Positions 20,993 through 33,338 of a stretch of DNA of 64,000 bases are shown here, one piece after another. The stretch spans positions 1,550,001 to 1,614,000 of the forward strand of contig JAHWDD010000007.1 in the NCBI GenBank assembly GCA_023897205.1. Direction: 5' to 3'. The notes beneath the pieces are model-generated. The model had not been told where the DNA came from, searched no databases, and worked only from the letters and a program-made list of their open reading frames with translations. The DNA is from Exophiala sp. HKRS030 (lineage: Eukaryota; Ascomycota; Eurotiomycetes; Chaetothyriales; Herpotrichiellaceae). The position numbers and the translations under genes were made by a program. Every line of letters begins with the position of its first letter. The first letter of the stretch is position 1.

Positions 20993-23006
20993 ATGCCGGA
21001 CTCAGGGCGTGAAGGCTGGCAGGAACTGCAAGTGCCGTCTCGGAGACAATGCCCCAAACTGTTTTACAGTCTGAACGTAGAGGATGAGCATCTGACCTTG
21101 TTGATGACCGATTTGATTTCGGTATGGGAGAGCTCACTCGATAAATACGACATCATAGGCGAAGCCGCCCGACAACACACGAGCATCGACCCGTCAGTTT
21201 CACCTGATCAATTCGAGGTTCTCTTGACCAAAATCACCGAGAGCTTGAAAGATGGCGAAAACGTACTTTCGAAACAAGAAGTTCGCAACTCGCAAATCCT
21301 ACTGCTAACTACCAAAATCGATCTCCCCAAGCCACTGAAACCGCTCGAATGGACCTTCAAACTCGGCCCCCGAGACGCTTCGGAGATGGCGGAACGCATC
21401 CTCCGGCCCAGTCTACACGAAGTGGCTGTCTCACAGGGGAAGATCAAATCCCTACTTCGTACCATCGAGGACAAGGATCACATCATCTCTCGACTGCTCG
21501 AGAGAATAGGCAGTTCCTCGATAGATCTGAGCCTGGTGTTTCCTGGGATCACGGGCGCGGCTCGTCGAGGGGCCCAAGTCACTGTGTCAGACGCCAAAAG
21601 GCACATTCCAGGGATGGCATCTTTCGATGAGAAATCGTGGATCAAGCAGTTCGCCAATGACGACGTGTATGAAGGCGCCGACCGCACGGGCCTGGGGAAT
21701 CTTGTCCGTGGGTGCGAGAAGTGTTTCGCTCATTCCAAGGCCGAGCACGAGGATTGGATCAGAGACCTTTCTTCACCTGCGAAAAAGGAAGTGGTCGAGT
21801 CGAAGAAGACAGGTCCGCCCGACAAGTCAACTGCGAAGAAGAGTGTCCGAGGCGAGAGCAAGTCGGGCGATGAGTCTACAGATTCTGATGACGAATTCGA
21901 GGTTCGTGTTTGAAGCATATATCTTCGAGGAGCGTGTCTCTCGATTTGCTAACATTGTACCTCAGAGACAATCTACACCACCAGCCCTCAGATCCAAAGG
22001 CCGTGGCACAAGTAAGACAGCGGCAACTTCTACTGCTCCCGAAGCAGACGAGAAGGATGAAGAACGTACAAACAAACGAGCCAACCTAACCAAGAAAGGC
22101 AAACTGGGTCGCCGCAATGCCGCAAAGTCATTTGGTCGCGCAGATTCAAAAAGCAAATCACCTTCACCTGATGCATCAAAGGTATCTTCACCCCAGCGCC
22201 GTGGTTCCGACGCCTCTACGTCTACAGCAACAGCGACAGCATCCGAGGACCAGGACGAGGAAGTCAAACCGCCATCTAAAGAGAGCGACCCGAAACCTAG
22301 AATTGGCGCCCTCAGATCGAAGCAGCCTTCGCGGAAGTCACCATCCACGTCCCCATCTCCAAGCCGAGACGCATCGAAGGAGAATGTTCATCATCGGCCC
22401 TCGCCTTCGGCACACTCTGACGATTCGTCTGACCTCGATCTCGACAATTCGCCTCCTCCGGCCAAAACACCCCCACGCCAACGCCACCGTCTTGGACGTC
22501 TAGGCGGCAAATCTGCCACGACGACGACGACTTCGAGAAGAGGGATGGCAGCCACTTCATCGTCTCCTCCACAATCTGATCTGAAGAAGAGCAACCCCAC
22601 CACCACCACCACCACGACGAACAACAACCCATCTGGATCCGAACCGGATTCCGAATCCAAGGCTACTGCTGCAACTCAAACCACGCCACGGCGAAGATTA
22701 GGCAGAATCGGCATACGCAACAGGCAATCCACTCAGACACAATCGCGCGACTCGGACGCCACAGACTCACCATCGCCGTCACCCTCACCGTCCACCACAC
22801 GACTTCGGTCAGGAGACGTACAGCCTCAGGGGCAGACCGAGGACAAGGACGAACCAGAAACAGAGTCTGAACCCCATCGTCAACGACAAAACTCGACGTC
22901 CCCGGCAAAGGAAGAGACGGCGGAAGAAAGGGCCAACCGTAGACGGATGGAACTCAAGCGTAGCATAGCTGCCAACGCCGGTGCGAAGAAGAAGAGACGC
23001 TTCTGA
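20993..23006 (+). CDS. XLF/Nej1-like non-homologous end-joining factor
   Basis: Two exons, 20993-21901 and 21966-23006, with a 64-nt phase-0 intron (GTTCGT donor, TTGCTAAC branch site, CTCAG acceptor), encode 649 residues. The N-terminal third matches the XLF/Nej1 head: W9, KLFYSLNVEDEHLTLLMTDLISVWESSL and IDPSVSPDQFEVLLTKI. A coiled-coil stalk follows at about residues 140-200 (AERILRPSLHEVAVSQGKIKSLL). XLF forms filaments with XRCC4/Lif1 and stimulates DNA ligase IV in double-strand break repair. The C-terminal 350 residues are basic, low in complexity and rich in S, P, T and R, ending GAKKKRRF. That matches the position of the terminal basic Ku-binding motif of XLF, but the tail is longer than in human XLF (299 residues in total). 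The ATG at 20993 is the first in frame. Confidence 0.87.
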
Positions 23007-23783
23007 TCTACCCAGGTCACCACCTCCCTGACGGACGAGAGTACACGTTTCGCCTTTGTTTTTCTTTTTTTCCCTTCTTTTTTTCCCTCTTTCCCCTTCC
23101 TCCGGAACCGGTTTTTGTGTTGGTTTCTACATCTATGCGTACGTGTGTATACGTTTATGTATATGTCGCAATGGATGTGTGTTGCATGTGGGTAAAGTAG
23201 GTTAACTACAAGTAGTAGCAGAAGACTATCCAGGCCCTCCTTTCCCTGCGTCTATTTTTTTTTGGCCGCGTAGCCTCTAAGATTCTCTCAAGAACAAGGA
23301 AAAATAACAAATTCCTCGTTGCGGAAAAAGGAACAAGAACAAAACCAAGAAAAAATGGAAAAGAATAAGAGAAAACAGTGTATTTTTTGAGTCTCCAATA
23401 AGGAAGAAAAAACAAGAAACCAAAAACACAAATTACCTCCCTCTGGTCATAGATGTCGTTGCAGTCGTCGCAATGCTCTCCCTCGTTCCGCCCAGTTACC
23501 TCTCTCTGTGTGTGCGTCTCTCTCTCTGTGTGTGTGTGTGGGAGGTCCGCTGTTCCTCCTGGCTTGTTGTACCTGGTACCTCTGCAGAGTGACAAAATAC
23601 TCCAAAGTTGCTTCAAGTCTTATCTCAACGTTAAAGGGTTTGTGCAAGAAAGGATCTAAAACGCCTCCCCAAAAGACCAAGACTGATCTCCTGAAATCGA
23701 ATGAATGGTGCCATCGTGATCGTAAAGAGCATGGGTTTCTCTTTCCTGCCCTCCCTCTGCCAGTCGAATTCCTTTTCTTCGTC
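23007..23783. other. Convergent spacer with low-complexity DNA
   Basis: 3'-3' spacer between XLF and the ABC transporter. It has homopolymer-rich runs (T-rich at 23056-23100, A-rich around 23340-23430) and a CT/GT microsatellite. No gene is visible. Confidence 0.6.
23501..23540. repeat. CT/GT compound microsatellite
   Basis: Two successive units, each a TCTCTC run followed by a TGTGTG run, give a 40-bp compound dinucleotide repeat in the convergent spacer. Likely polymorphic between isolates; no function is implied. Confidence 0.85.
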
Positions 23784-26734
23784 TCAAGGATGGCCTGGAG
23801 GTTTGCCTCCATGTCCATGATCATCGCGAGAATCTACTGACCTTTGATCTTGGTCTCGATCATCGGTACCCCAAGCCGCCCGTAGGTTACTACTCTGGCT
23901 GAAGTTCACCCTCTTGTGACCTCTGACGACTGATTTGTCTCTCTTCTTGGCTTGTTCAATTTCTTCCTCGCTGACGCTGGCGCTATCGGCTTCAGCTTCC
24001 TCCAATGCTTTCTTCGCACGTGTTCTCAGCTCGGCAGCTTCCGCTGCAGCCTTCTGTGCTCTAGACTGTTTGCGCCACATGCTCGCATACTTGCCTCCAA
24101 GGGCAATAAGCTCTTCGTGCGTGCCACTTTCTACGACCGTGCCATGTGATAACACCAAAATCTGATCGGCGTGGACGATGGTACTCAGTCGGTGAGCAAT
24201 TATGAGCATGGTACGACCCTCAGCCAGGGTGTTGAACGACTCTTGAATCTTCTCCTCGGTCTCTGTGTCGAGAGCAGCTGTAGCTTCGTCTAGCATCGTA
24301 ACCCGTGGGTTCTTCAAGATAGTCCTTGCGATAGCCACTCTCTGACGCTCTCCGCCCGAAAGTCGCACTCCACGTTCACCAACCTTTGTGTTGTATCCGT
24401 CGGGAAATTCCATGATGCGGTCGTGGATCGATGCAGCCTTGCAAGCATCAAAGACGTCCTCGTCGGTGGCGTTTTGATTTGCATATTTGAGGTTGTACAT
24501 GATTGACTCGTTGAACATGTTGCAGTCTTGAGGTACAACACCAATAAATTTGCGAAGAGAATTGATAGTGACGTCTTGAACGTCTTTCCCGTCAACCATG
24601 ATTCGTCCAGATTCCGGGTTGTAGTACCGGAAGATCAGCCTCATAACCGTGCTCTTTCCTCCACCCGATTCACCGACAAGGGCAGTGGTAGTACCCGGAG
24701 GACATCGGAATGTCAGTCGATCGAGGGCATTGCGTCGTTTGTCGTAGCTGAAAGAGACATTATCAAAGATGATGTCGCCTGAACAGTCTTCCAGAACCTC
24801 TGCACCCTCTTTGTCAACAACATGAGGTTGTTCTTTGAACAATTCAAGCATCCTTTCTGCATTAATCAGGTTCGACTGAATAGACCTGTAAAATGTACCG
24901 AAAAAGTTCAAAGGACCTTGTAGTTGTGCCATGTATGTGATTAGGAGCACAAAGTCACCAACCTTCTGATCACCCTGTGCGACTTCGAAAGCTTCAATGA
25001 AACTGGCAATGAGCAGCGCAACCATAAAGAGGGCTCCTTGAACAGTATTCATATAAGCCAAAGTAACGTCAACCCAATACTCGAAACTTTGCATGACCTT
25101 GATCGCACTTCTATACCGGTTGAACTCATAATCCTCGGCGTTGAAGTACTTGACCGTATCCCATGAATGCAGAGAGTCGTTTTTCACTGCCTCCATCTCT
25201 CGTTCTGCGTTGACATAGTTTCGTCGCAGTGCCACTCTCCACGAGGCAAGTCGTATAGTAACGTAAATGTAAAGGAACGTAGTCATGGCCACAACCAGTC
25301 CCAGGTAGGCGTCGAATTTAATGGTGAGATAGACAACGGCGACAACGAGATCGAACACCATAGGACCGACTTGGAACGTCACCATCTCCAGGAATGAATT
25401 GATGGCACTACCCTTGTTCAATGCTGAGATCAGTTCTCCAGTTCTTTTACCGGTATGGAATTCTGCGCTGAGCCCATGAACATGCTCGAACGCAGCTGTT
25501 GAGATAGCTCGATACGAGTACTGCTCGACCGGTATCCACAGAATAGATCTTGTGGCTGACAAAATGCCTTGAGAACCTTGAAGCCACCTAAACAAGATGT
25601 ACAAGGCAATGTCAAGCCACGGGGCATGTACACCGTTACCGTCGTCTCCAGACAAGGCATTTGTGATTTTGCCGACCATGACGGGCACAAAAACGTTGAT
25701 GACTCGTTGTCCGACCATTATAAGAATGCAACTTGCCGCCAGAAGCTGCAATTTGAGTGACTTTTTAGGCCAAAGATAAGGTATCAGTAGCACGAAGCCT
25801 TTCAAATAAGCATACCAGGTGATGTTTGGGACCTCTGTTGGCTTTGCCCAGGCATCAACTTGCTCCTTAGGTTCCGAAGTTGGACCAGGCACCCGTGCAT
25901 GCCCGTTCGGACGAATCCCGGCTTCTGCATCCCCACGAAGTAGCGGTGTTCGTTCATCCTGGGTTGTCGAGCTTGACTCCTTGGGTTTGCGAAACTGGAT
26001 CTTGATGCTTAAGAAAACAATCGAAAGTCCAAGAAGCAAAACAACCCGGATCAGATAAACAATGACTTCGACAGTTTCCCAGCCTGTGATCGACTCTCGA
26101 AATTTTCCACCCAGTTGATCGCCAACGCGGGGTTCAAAATGAGGGACACTGTACACTTGCAGGCTTGCGACAATGATCAAAATCTCCAGAGGGAGAGCCG
26201 ACAGCCAGGTAATAAAATGAGCCGAGTTTGGCGAGGGCTTTACATCAAGTATGGAGATGAAAATGACGAGCCAAAGAAATGTCGAGGCGATAACGTATAT
26301 CTAGTCACTGTCAGTCTATGTCGTCAGGATTGAGATGAGGCAACACCTACGACTGCATTTTTGCCGGGCCACCATTTGTCCACACGCTCCAAAAGCGTTT
26401 CGAACAGAATCAAGCCGGCATTGACGAGGAAAGTCAGAACGACAGCAATTTGAGTGATTTTGAAGAAGGTCTTGGTTGCTGGTGGTAGGTCCTTGACCGC
26501 CGCAGCAGCTTTGACTTGATTGGCGGATTTTCGACGGATTGGAAGAGGCCTGCCCCCCGGTCCTCGCATAGGATGAATCTTGACCTTGTCCCCATTGTCT
26601 GGCGCTGTTCTGATACCGTGGATGATAAAGGCGACGACAAAGATGACCAGGACGATGGCGGGGTAGGCGGTTTTGGCTACATTGAGCACCCGTAAAGACG
26701 TCTGCAATGCACCCACGTCTGGTTTCCCATGCAT
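23784..26734 (-). CDS. Half-size ABC transporter of the HMT1/ABCB6 subfamily
   Basis: Two exons, 26734-26351 and 26300-23784, with a 50-nt intron (GTAGGT donor, CTAG acceptor, phase 0), encode 966 residues. The fission yeast namesake Hmt1 moves phytochelatin/glutathione complexes into the vacuole; vacuolar membrane location and thiol-conjugate or metal export are inferred from the family. The N-terminal extension has extra membrane segments before the six-helix ABC domain, typical of the subfamily, with the marker GPGGRPLP. The nucleotide-binding domain shows Walker A GESGGGKST near residue 668, the Q-loop VPQD, signature LSGGERQR near 777, Walker B VTMLDEATAALD near 798 and H-loop AHRLST near 828. 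A charged coiled tail follows. The ATG at 26734 is the only one in its open frame, so an additional 5' exon cannot be excluded. Confidence 0.9.
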
Positions 26735-29122
26735 ATTCTCCCAAGCCGTGCCACCGCCGAGGAATTTGCCCCAGTGAAAACAAGAATGGCCTCCCAGATA
26801 CGAAAGAGATGACGACTCGACAAGGTGTTCAGGTCAACGACGAGGAAGGTCGAAGTCGCGCAAAAGTGGCGTATCCAAAGAATCGAGGGCGGGACAGGCC
26901 GCTCGTCTGTGCTGCCTCGGTATCCTGAAAGAAAACTCTGAAAGTCGGATGACCGTTCCCCAGCTGCAACTTGTCGAGGTCGAGTATGAGCGAGTGACAG
27001 AATTACAAGATGCCTCAAGGAAATAAAATTAAAAAAGAAGAGATAGATGCCGGCAAGGAAATAGCGAGCGAGCGTGGACAAACAGTCAAGTGATGAATCT
27101 TTAAGAAGGTGTAAAGTGTACGTGATGGAATGACGACGTTTATGGGAGGAAGCCTTCTGGTGGCGAGCTGGGTGATGGGCCAGGCTCCCTCACTGTCCTG
27201 CGGCAGTCTGGAGTAAGCCAAGTGAATACTGACTGCGCTGAAGAGACTTTCGTAACTAGCGGCCTAGACGGGTACGAAGAGGGTTCGCTTCGCCTCTAGT
27301 AGAGATGGCGCTGAAGTCGCGTGACGGCGAGTCTGGTAGAGGTCGGTGCCAATGGCGGGTAAGCTGAGTCTGGATTCAGCAACTGTATTATGGCTTTAGC
27401 GACCGCTTGACTGGCGGTAGTGTAGATGGTGGGGTTGACTGGTGGCACTGCTGTTGGTCGAGGCTGAACGGGACGACGCAGCGGATGACGGCCTTTGTAG
27501 CCCTAGTTTTGTCACTAGAGACGCTGTCGATGCCGGTAACAGAATTAAAGAATTGTCAGATCGTTTCTGAGGACCGGCTAGGGCTCCGGATCGCAGACAA
27601 GGAGGATTAGGTAGAGAATACGTTCTGGAGGATACTCGCAGTGGTGGTGGTGGCGGAGGTTGCAGAGTTGCAGAGGAGGGGGCGACGGTCAGTGGATATA
27701 CTAAGTATCGTTGATGGCGTTTGACACACGGGAGACAACGATGATGATCAATGTCATGTAACTGGCCGAGGAAAAGACAGTCGAGAAGAATGAAGATATA
27801 TGACTAGAAGGAGAGAGAGAAGAAGACACAAGATCGAGAGAGGGAGCAATGAGTGACAGATATACTGATTTGACTTCTGGCCATGGTGGTTTGGGTACAC
27901 GGAAGTAGGCGAGAAGAGAAAGAGAGAGGTCAATTCTCGCGAGGCACCACGCCGGCATCAAACGCCGCAGGGACTTGAGACGACAGCACAGATGACATGG
28001 ACATCGTGCTTGACCTCAGACCTTGGACCAGTCTGGCAAATGGAAAGATACGAGTAAATGGCATGAGGGAACGTGTCGCGTCGATCCAGGGCCCCAAGGA
28101 CGATTGGGATGGCGAAGTAGCGGATCCTGCGAGGACGAAAGAGAGCGACCAAGGTGATGAAGCCGAAGAGGGAGAGTCGGAACGAGGAATGAGAGTCGAG
28201 CAAAGAGGGCGGGCGAGAGGGCGAAAAGGGGGATGAGAATGAGCGCGCGAGTATCAGCAAGAGAGCAACAGAGTCGAGTCTTTCCCTCACCGCCAGGTTG
28301 TGGAAATAAAATATGGAAATAAAATAAAAAAACGTCGCTACTCGTATGAATTAAGGTAGGCAAGGTATATGGAGAACGGGATATGTGAAATGCAAAGTGT
28401 CTGCAGTATTAATGCCGGTCGCCTGCAAATCAAATGCGAATGATATCTGCAATTGACCTGGTATTTTCATGCCCAACAACACGCCACTCGTCGGAAAGTC
28501 AGGGACGCAGCTCCTGCACATTAGGTCTGCTGCTGCCGGCAGGAGCTAGTTGATACATTGGGGGCCCACGGGCGCAAATAGGCCTAGTCGCTCCCTAAAA
28601 GCCCCTGCTATTCGTGCCACCCTCGCCCGCCCAGACTGCGACACCTGGCACCCGCCGACGCGCATAGCCGTGGCCTTGTAAGGATAACCCAAGCATGCCT
28701 TAGGCCTTCCTCAGGGGCTTCTGGTAGGTGGTTGACCCCCCCGGGGAAGCTAACCACTTGAGCCTGCCCTCTTAGCGATCCGGACAAGCTGCCCACTATC
28801 TTCCTGTCGCAGCCTCACCAGCCTTGCAACCACTCATACCACGTCGTCGCTCGCTTGAATTCTTTGTGCTCTACATGCTTCACTTGAATCCTTCTCCAAC
28901 GCATCCTGATGACATCTGACACTGCAGCCACCGCGCATAAGTGAAGACACGTCTTCGCTTACCGACTACCTCACTGTTCCAATGATGCTCTTCCCCGTCA
29001 GCCATGAAGCTAGGAATTCCATCCTCTGCCGCCGCCTTCACGCTACTAGCCCTAGACTCATCGTCATCGACATCGACAATGGCTATCTGAGCGCATATCG
29101 CTAATGCCGGGAAAACACAGTC
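26735..29122. promoter_or_regulatory. Long divergent region between the ABC transporter and RTC1
   Basis: 2.4 kb without a convincing gene. It includes purine-rich stretches (GAGAGA around 27810-27930), a C/G run near 28735-28745 and scattered short frames of biased composition that match no family I know. Long divergent leaders or a non-coding transcript are possible. Confidence 0.45.
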
Positions 29123-32100
29123 ATGTCTGATCCTGTCTCTGCCGAAAGTGAGACTGTCCTGCCTCCACCTGCGCCGCCGCTCCCCCCCAGTCGGTTGGGT
29201 CAATTGCAAAGAATCATTGCACCTTGGGGAAAACATATTGGCTCAAAATCGCGTGGCGGCCCAGCGCAAGGCGACGGTGATCGTGGTCTACGTCGAATCA
29301 GTGGCTCACACAACTACAGGTATGGACTGTTGTCTCTCTGGATGTGGCGCACAGCTAACAAGGAACTTCAGTTCCCTACCCTCCCAGACAGCCACCCATC
29401 GTACAGGCATACCGATTGCTGCGCTCGATATAAATCAGTCCGGGACACATGCGATCCTCGCCGGAAAGGAGATCCTCAAGACTGTCCACGTCCACGAAGG
29501 AAAAGTGACTGAGGATCTGAATCTTCGGGCCTCCATCAATTCATATTCCTCCGCCCATACGACGCCTCAGTTTGACTGGGCGGCAAGACGCAGGGACTTC
29601 CTGCCAGCAAGAGATGTGCGATGGTCTACCGGAAATTGGGCCCATGTCGTTGCCACAGCCGCCACAAATGGCCGCGTTGCACTCTATGACTTGAATGCCC
29701 CGGGCCCAAGAATTGAGTTGGCATGGCTGCATGAACATACTGGCCAGATCAACAAACTGGACTTTGATCCTCATGCCGGCTACCTGTTGCTGTCAGCATC
29801 CCAAGACAAGTCGGTAAAATTATGGGATATGCGAGAGCCAAAACCAGAGAAGTCTCGACAGCGCTTTGATGTGCGTAGCGCTGTAAGGGACGTTCGTTGG
29901 TCACCGCTTGAGCCCTTTGATTTCGCCGTCTGCGCTGATGGTGGCATTGTCCAGAAGTGGGATGCTCGATCTCCCACAGGACCAAAGTTGAGTATCAATG
30001 GCCACGAGAAGGCATGCTACTGTCTCGATTGGCACCCAGATGGCCGCCATGTGGTTTCTGGAGGCTTTGACAAGTTCGTTCGAGTATGGGATTTTCAAAG
30101 CGACAACAGACGGCAAAAGCCAGTCTTACAGTTTCGGGCACCGCATGCAATCAGGAATATCAGATGGAGACCTCCATGTAGGGAAACAGAGTCCGCAGCG
30201 AACCAGTGCCAGAGCACTCAGGTCGCGGTGTCGTATTACCACGACGATCCACGACTTCATATCTGGGATCTCAGGCGGCCTCTGCTTCCCTTTCGGGAGC
30301 TTGACAGATATGCTACACCTGCCAATGACCTCCTGTGGGCGGATCAAGATTTGCTTTGGACGGTTGGGGACGAAGGAGTCTTCACCCAATGGGACGTGAA
30401 ACATGCAACTCCTCTGTATAATCAGCTCCCCCCTGGTGCCTCGATGTTCATGCCAGATGGACAGTACTACACATTTACTGAAGACAGAGAACCCTGCTAC
30501 GCACCTGGATTAGATGATGCCGCCTTGGGATTTCTGAGCATTCCTCCGGATAAATTGAGCGGCGGGGAGGACGCTGCAGTCAGTCGCAGTTTTACGGATG
30601 ATGAAGCTAGTCAAGAGCCAACCAGTGGGAGAAAAATACGACGTCGTGGTCGAAATACCACGTCGTCAAAATCTATGAGATCGCTCGCTAATAGTCCCCC
30701 TTCCCTGGACGACAAGCCGCACGTGCTGTCATTGGATCGCACAGTCATTGATCGTCAAGACCTTTTTAGCAACGAACAGGTGGGTGCTTCAGGCTACATT
30801 CCTGGTGTAGCCGCAGAGCCCGAGGTTGTGGAGTATCTGGCCTCGAACTGGGCGGCTCCGGCCACAGAAGACGAAAGAAAACATTGTCCGGATACCATTC
30901 TTCCTCGACTGGAGGACGCCTTCATTCAGAATGCGAGGGCATGTGACGCGGTGTCCATGCACCGTATGGCACAGTCTTGGAGAATCCTAGCCGCCGTCAT
31001 CATTCCAGAACTGAAAGACTGGGCGGACAGCAATCGGGCCAAACGAAGGGCGGATGCAGCCAGAAGACGGCAAAATCTGGAGAACTTTCGTTCAGGGACG
31101 ACAAAGCCCGGGCTTTCTCCGCTAGCAGGATTGCCCACTAGAAAGGGTGACCATAAGTCCCATACGCTCATAAGCAGCTTGTTCAAGTCATCTGAACGAA
31201 AACATCTGGGCAGTGAGATGGATAGTACTTCGAACATGACCACTCCTCTCGCTAAGCCTTTGCCAGACACGCCTCCTTCCGAGCGGAAAAGATGGAGTCA
31301 CTCTAGCAGTGATGATAGTATTGATGAAATCGCACCGCTGCCCCCTTCTATCTTGAACTCGCATTCAACCGCGGCCGCCGCTTCTCGGGCTCTTCTTGAC
31401 AGTCCGGGACGAGTGAACAAATCTACGCCTTCATCACCCGAAACTTTGAGGTCCAAACAGCCTAACACACCCCAGCCGAATACTAAACCCGCGCCCGCCT
31501 CTCAGTCCTTCGTCCAGGGCAGCGCACGAGCCCCAATTGATGTTGCAGCAACGCGCGCTCTGGCACAAGAAAACCAGACACAAGAACAACGAAGAGCAGC
31601 TTTGAAGAATTATCGGGTCCAGGCTAGACCCATATTTTCGCTGGAAGATAGAGCGCATAAGCCGGCATCAGAGGCGCACCCCGACTCAGGGGACAGCTTT
31701 GCCATGTTCTCGGCGTCGACAGATAGCTCACACAAAGCCCGGTCTTTGGGACTTTCTGCTGACTCGCCTCGGAGTGGTACTAGGCCTCCTGTTCAACGTG
31801 GAGAGTTCGAGTTCGAAGACGATTCAGATCATTCTTCCCTCGGAGACACGAAGATGAAGCGGCCTCATTTGCAACATGGGCCAAGCGATCGATCCGAGGG
31901 GCAGGAAAGCCGGGTCTCAGATATCGAGACTCCATTGGATATGAGCTTTGACCAAAATCGATTAGACCGCAATGCCCTTGAGTTGCATATGCACAATGAC
32001 AAGTCAGTATGGCAACCTGACTCTCACTCTGGACCTGGGCATGGCTTTGAACCCGAGACCGGGCCTGAGCATAGCATGAAGTCCGCATCTCACGTCGACA

Positions 32101-33338
32101 CCAATATCTCTTCTTCACTAGAAGCGGTCTCTTTTGAGGATCATCTACCACTTTCGAAACCACAAATATACACTTCCAACCCAATGCGCCTAAAATCTCC
32201 TGAGTCCATCGATTTTCGCCATGTCCAAAGACAGAACGAATTGTTTCACACCATAACTATGGATGAACTTGACAGTGAGACATACCTCTACCAGGATTTT
32301 CGGCCCATCGATCTATCACATTATGAACCAAGGCTTCCTTTTGCGTGGTCAGCACTACCTTTGATCTGCCATAGCATCGCATTCGACATGGAAAACGGGA
32401 TTGGACATTGCCAATTTGCGGCACATCTCTTGATGCATGTCCATCCGTACTTTTTCCACCCGGAATTCCGAAAATCCACGAAAGCTGATGGATACGAAGC
32501 AAACAGCCTCGTGGACAGGTTGATGACGCCACGCCTTGGGCATAGGATTATTGAAGGCATTTTGGAGGATCATGTGTTGTTCTTGGGACAAATCGACTTG
32601 TTTGCATCGGCGGCGCTGATACGAAAGCAGGCCGTGGAATTGAGTTATTCCAGACTCTACAGTATGACAAAGGCTAACAAGCAGGCCAACGGTAGTCTTA
32701 CCAATGGAGATGCTAGGAGCTTGTCAATAGCCTGCAGGCATTGTCAGATGCACATGGCAATCGGCCAGGGAGTCTGTGAGCGGTGTCAGCTGGCAAGGTC
32801 TGTATGTCCAGTCTGCCTGTCATTAAGGCAAGAGGCTGTCGGTGACCGAGAGTCATCGGGTGACAAGAGGCATCTCTTAGGGCGAAGTCAAGACTTTTGG
32901 TGCTTTTGTCAGGCATGCGGACACTCAGGGCATGCGTCTTGCATAAGCGAGTGGTTTGCTCAACCCTTCAGTGAAGGTACATGCCCTAGCCAAGGCTGTA
33001 GCTGCGACTGCGGCCCCGGCATGACCAGGCAGCTTCGTATACAGCAACAGATAAAGCGCGACGAGGAAGCAAAACTCATTCGCGGGTTTGGGTCTGGGCG
33101 GGTGTCTACTAAGCGTGATCCTCTTCGAGCGTCAGCCAGCCCAGCAGTTGACAAAGCACGAGCTGCACTTCGGTCCACCATGGAAAGCGAGAAAGCCACG
33201 CAGAGCAGTGATGAACGGAGTTTCAGCGGGAAGCGTGAGAGTAGTCGTGCTGGCGTGTCAGGCTTCAGCACCTCGCGCAAGAGTGTACGATTGGTCACCC
33301 CAGGCGAAGAATATGGGCAGTCCCATTCCAAGTCTTGA
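29123..33338 (+). CDS. RTC1: SEA complex WD40/RING protein Rtc1 (Sea2/WDR24 family)
   Basis: Two exons, 29123-29319 and 29372-33338, with a 52-nt intron (GTATGG donor, CTTCAG acceptor, phase 2), give 1387 residues. The yeast name is 'restriction of telomere capping 1'; the protein is part of the vacuole-associated SEA/GATOR complex that tunes TORC1 to amino acids. Seen directly: a proline-rich start, then GIPIAALDINQSGTHAILAG, and WD repeats including HTGQINKLDFD, DKSVKLWDMR, VRDVRWSP, GHEKACYCLDWHPDGRHVV and DKFVRVWDF within about residues 85-430. A long serine-rich disordered middle follows. A C-terminal RING/zinc domain has CRHCQM, CERCQ, CPVC, CFCQACGHSGHASC and ISEWF. The architecture is that of WDR24. 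A start at 29148 would lose the family N-terminus, so the spliced model is preferred. Confidence 0.93.

Noticed and set aside
26735..27081. Additional 5' exon of the ABC transporter
   Set aside because: Open frame exists upstream of 26734 but has no ATG, and no splice site clearly restores a family N-terminus.
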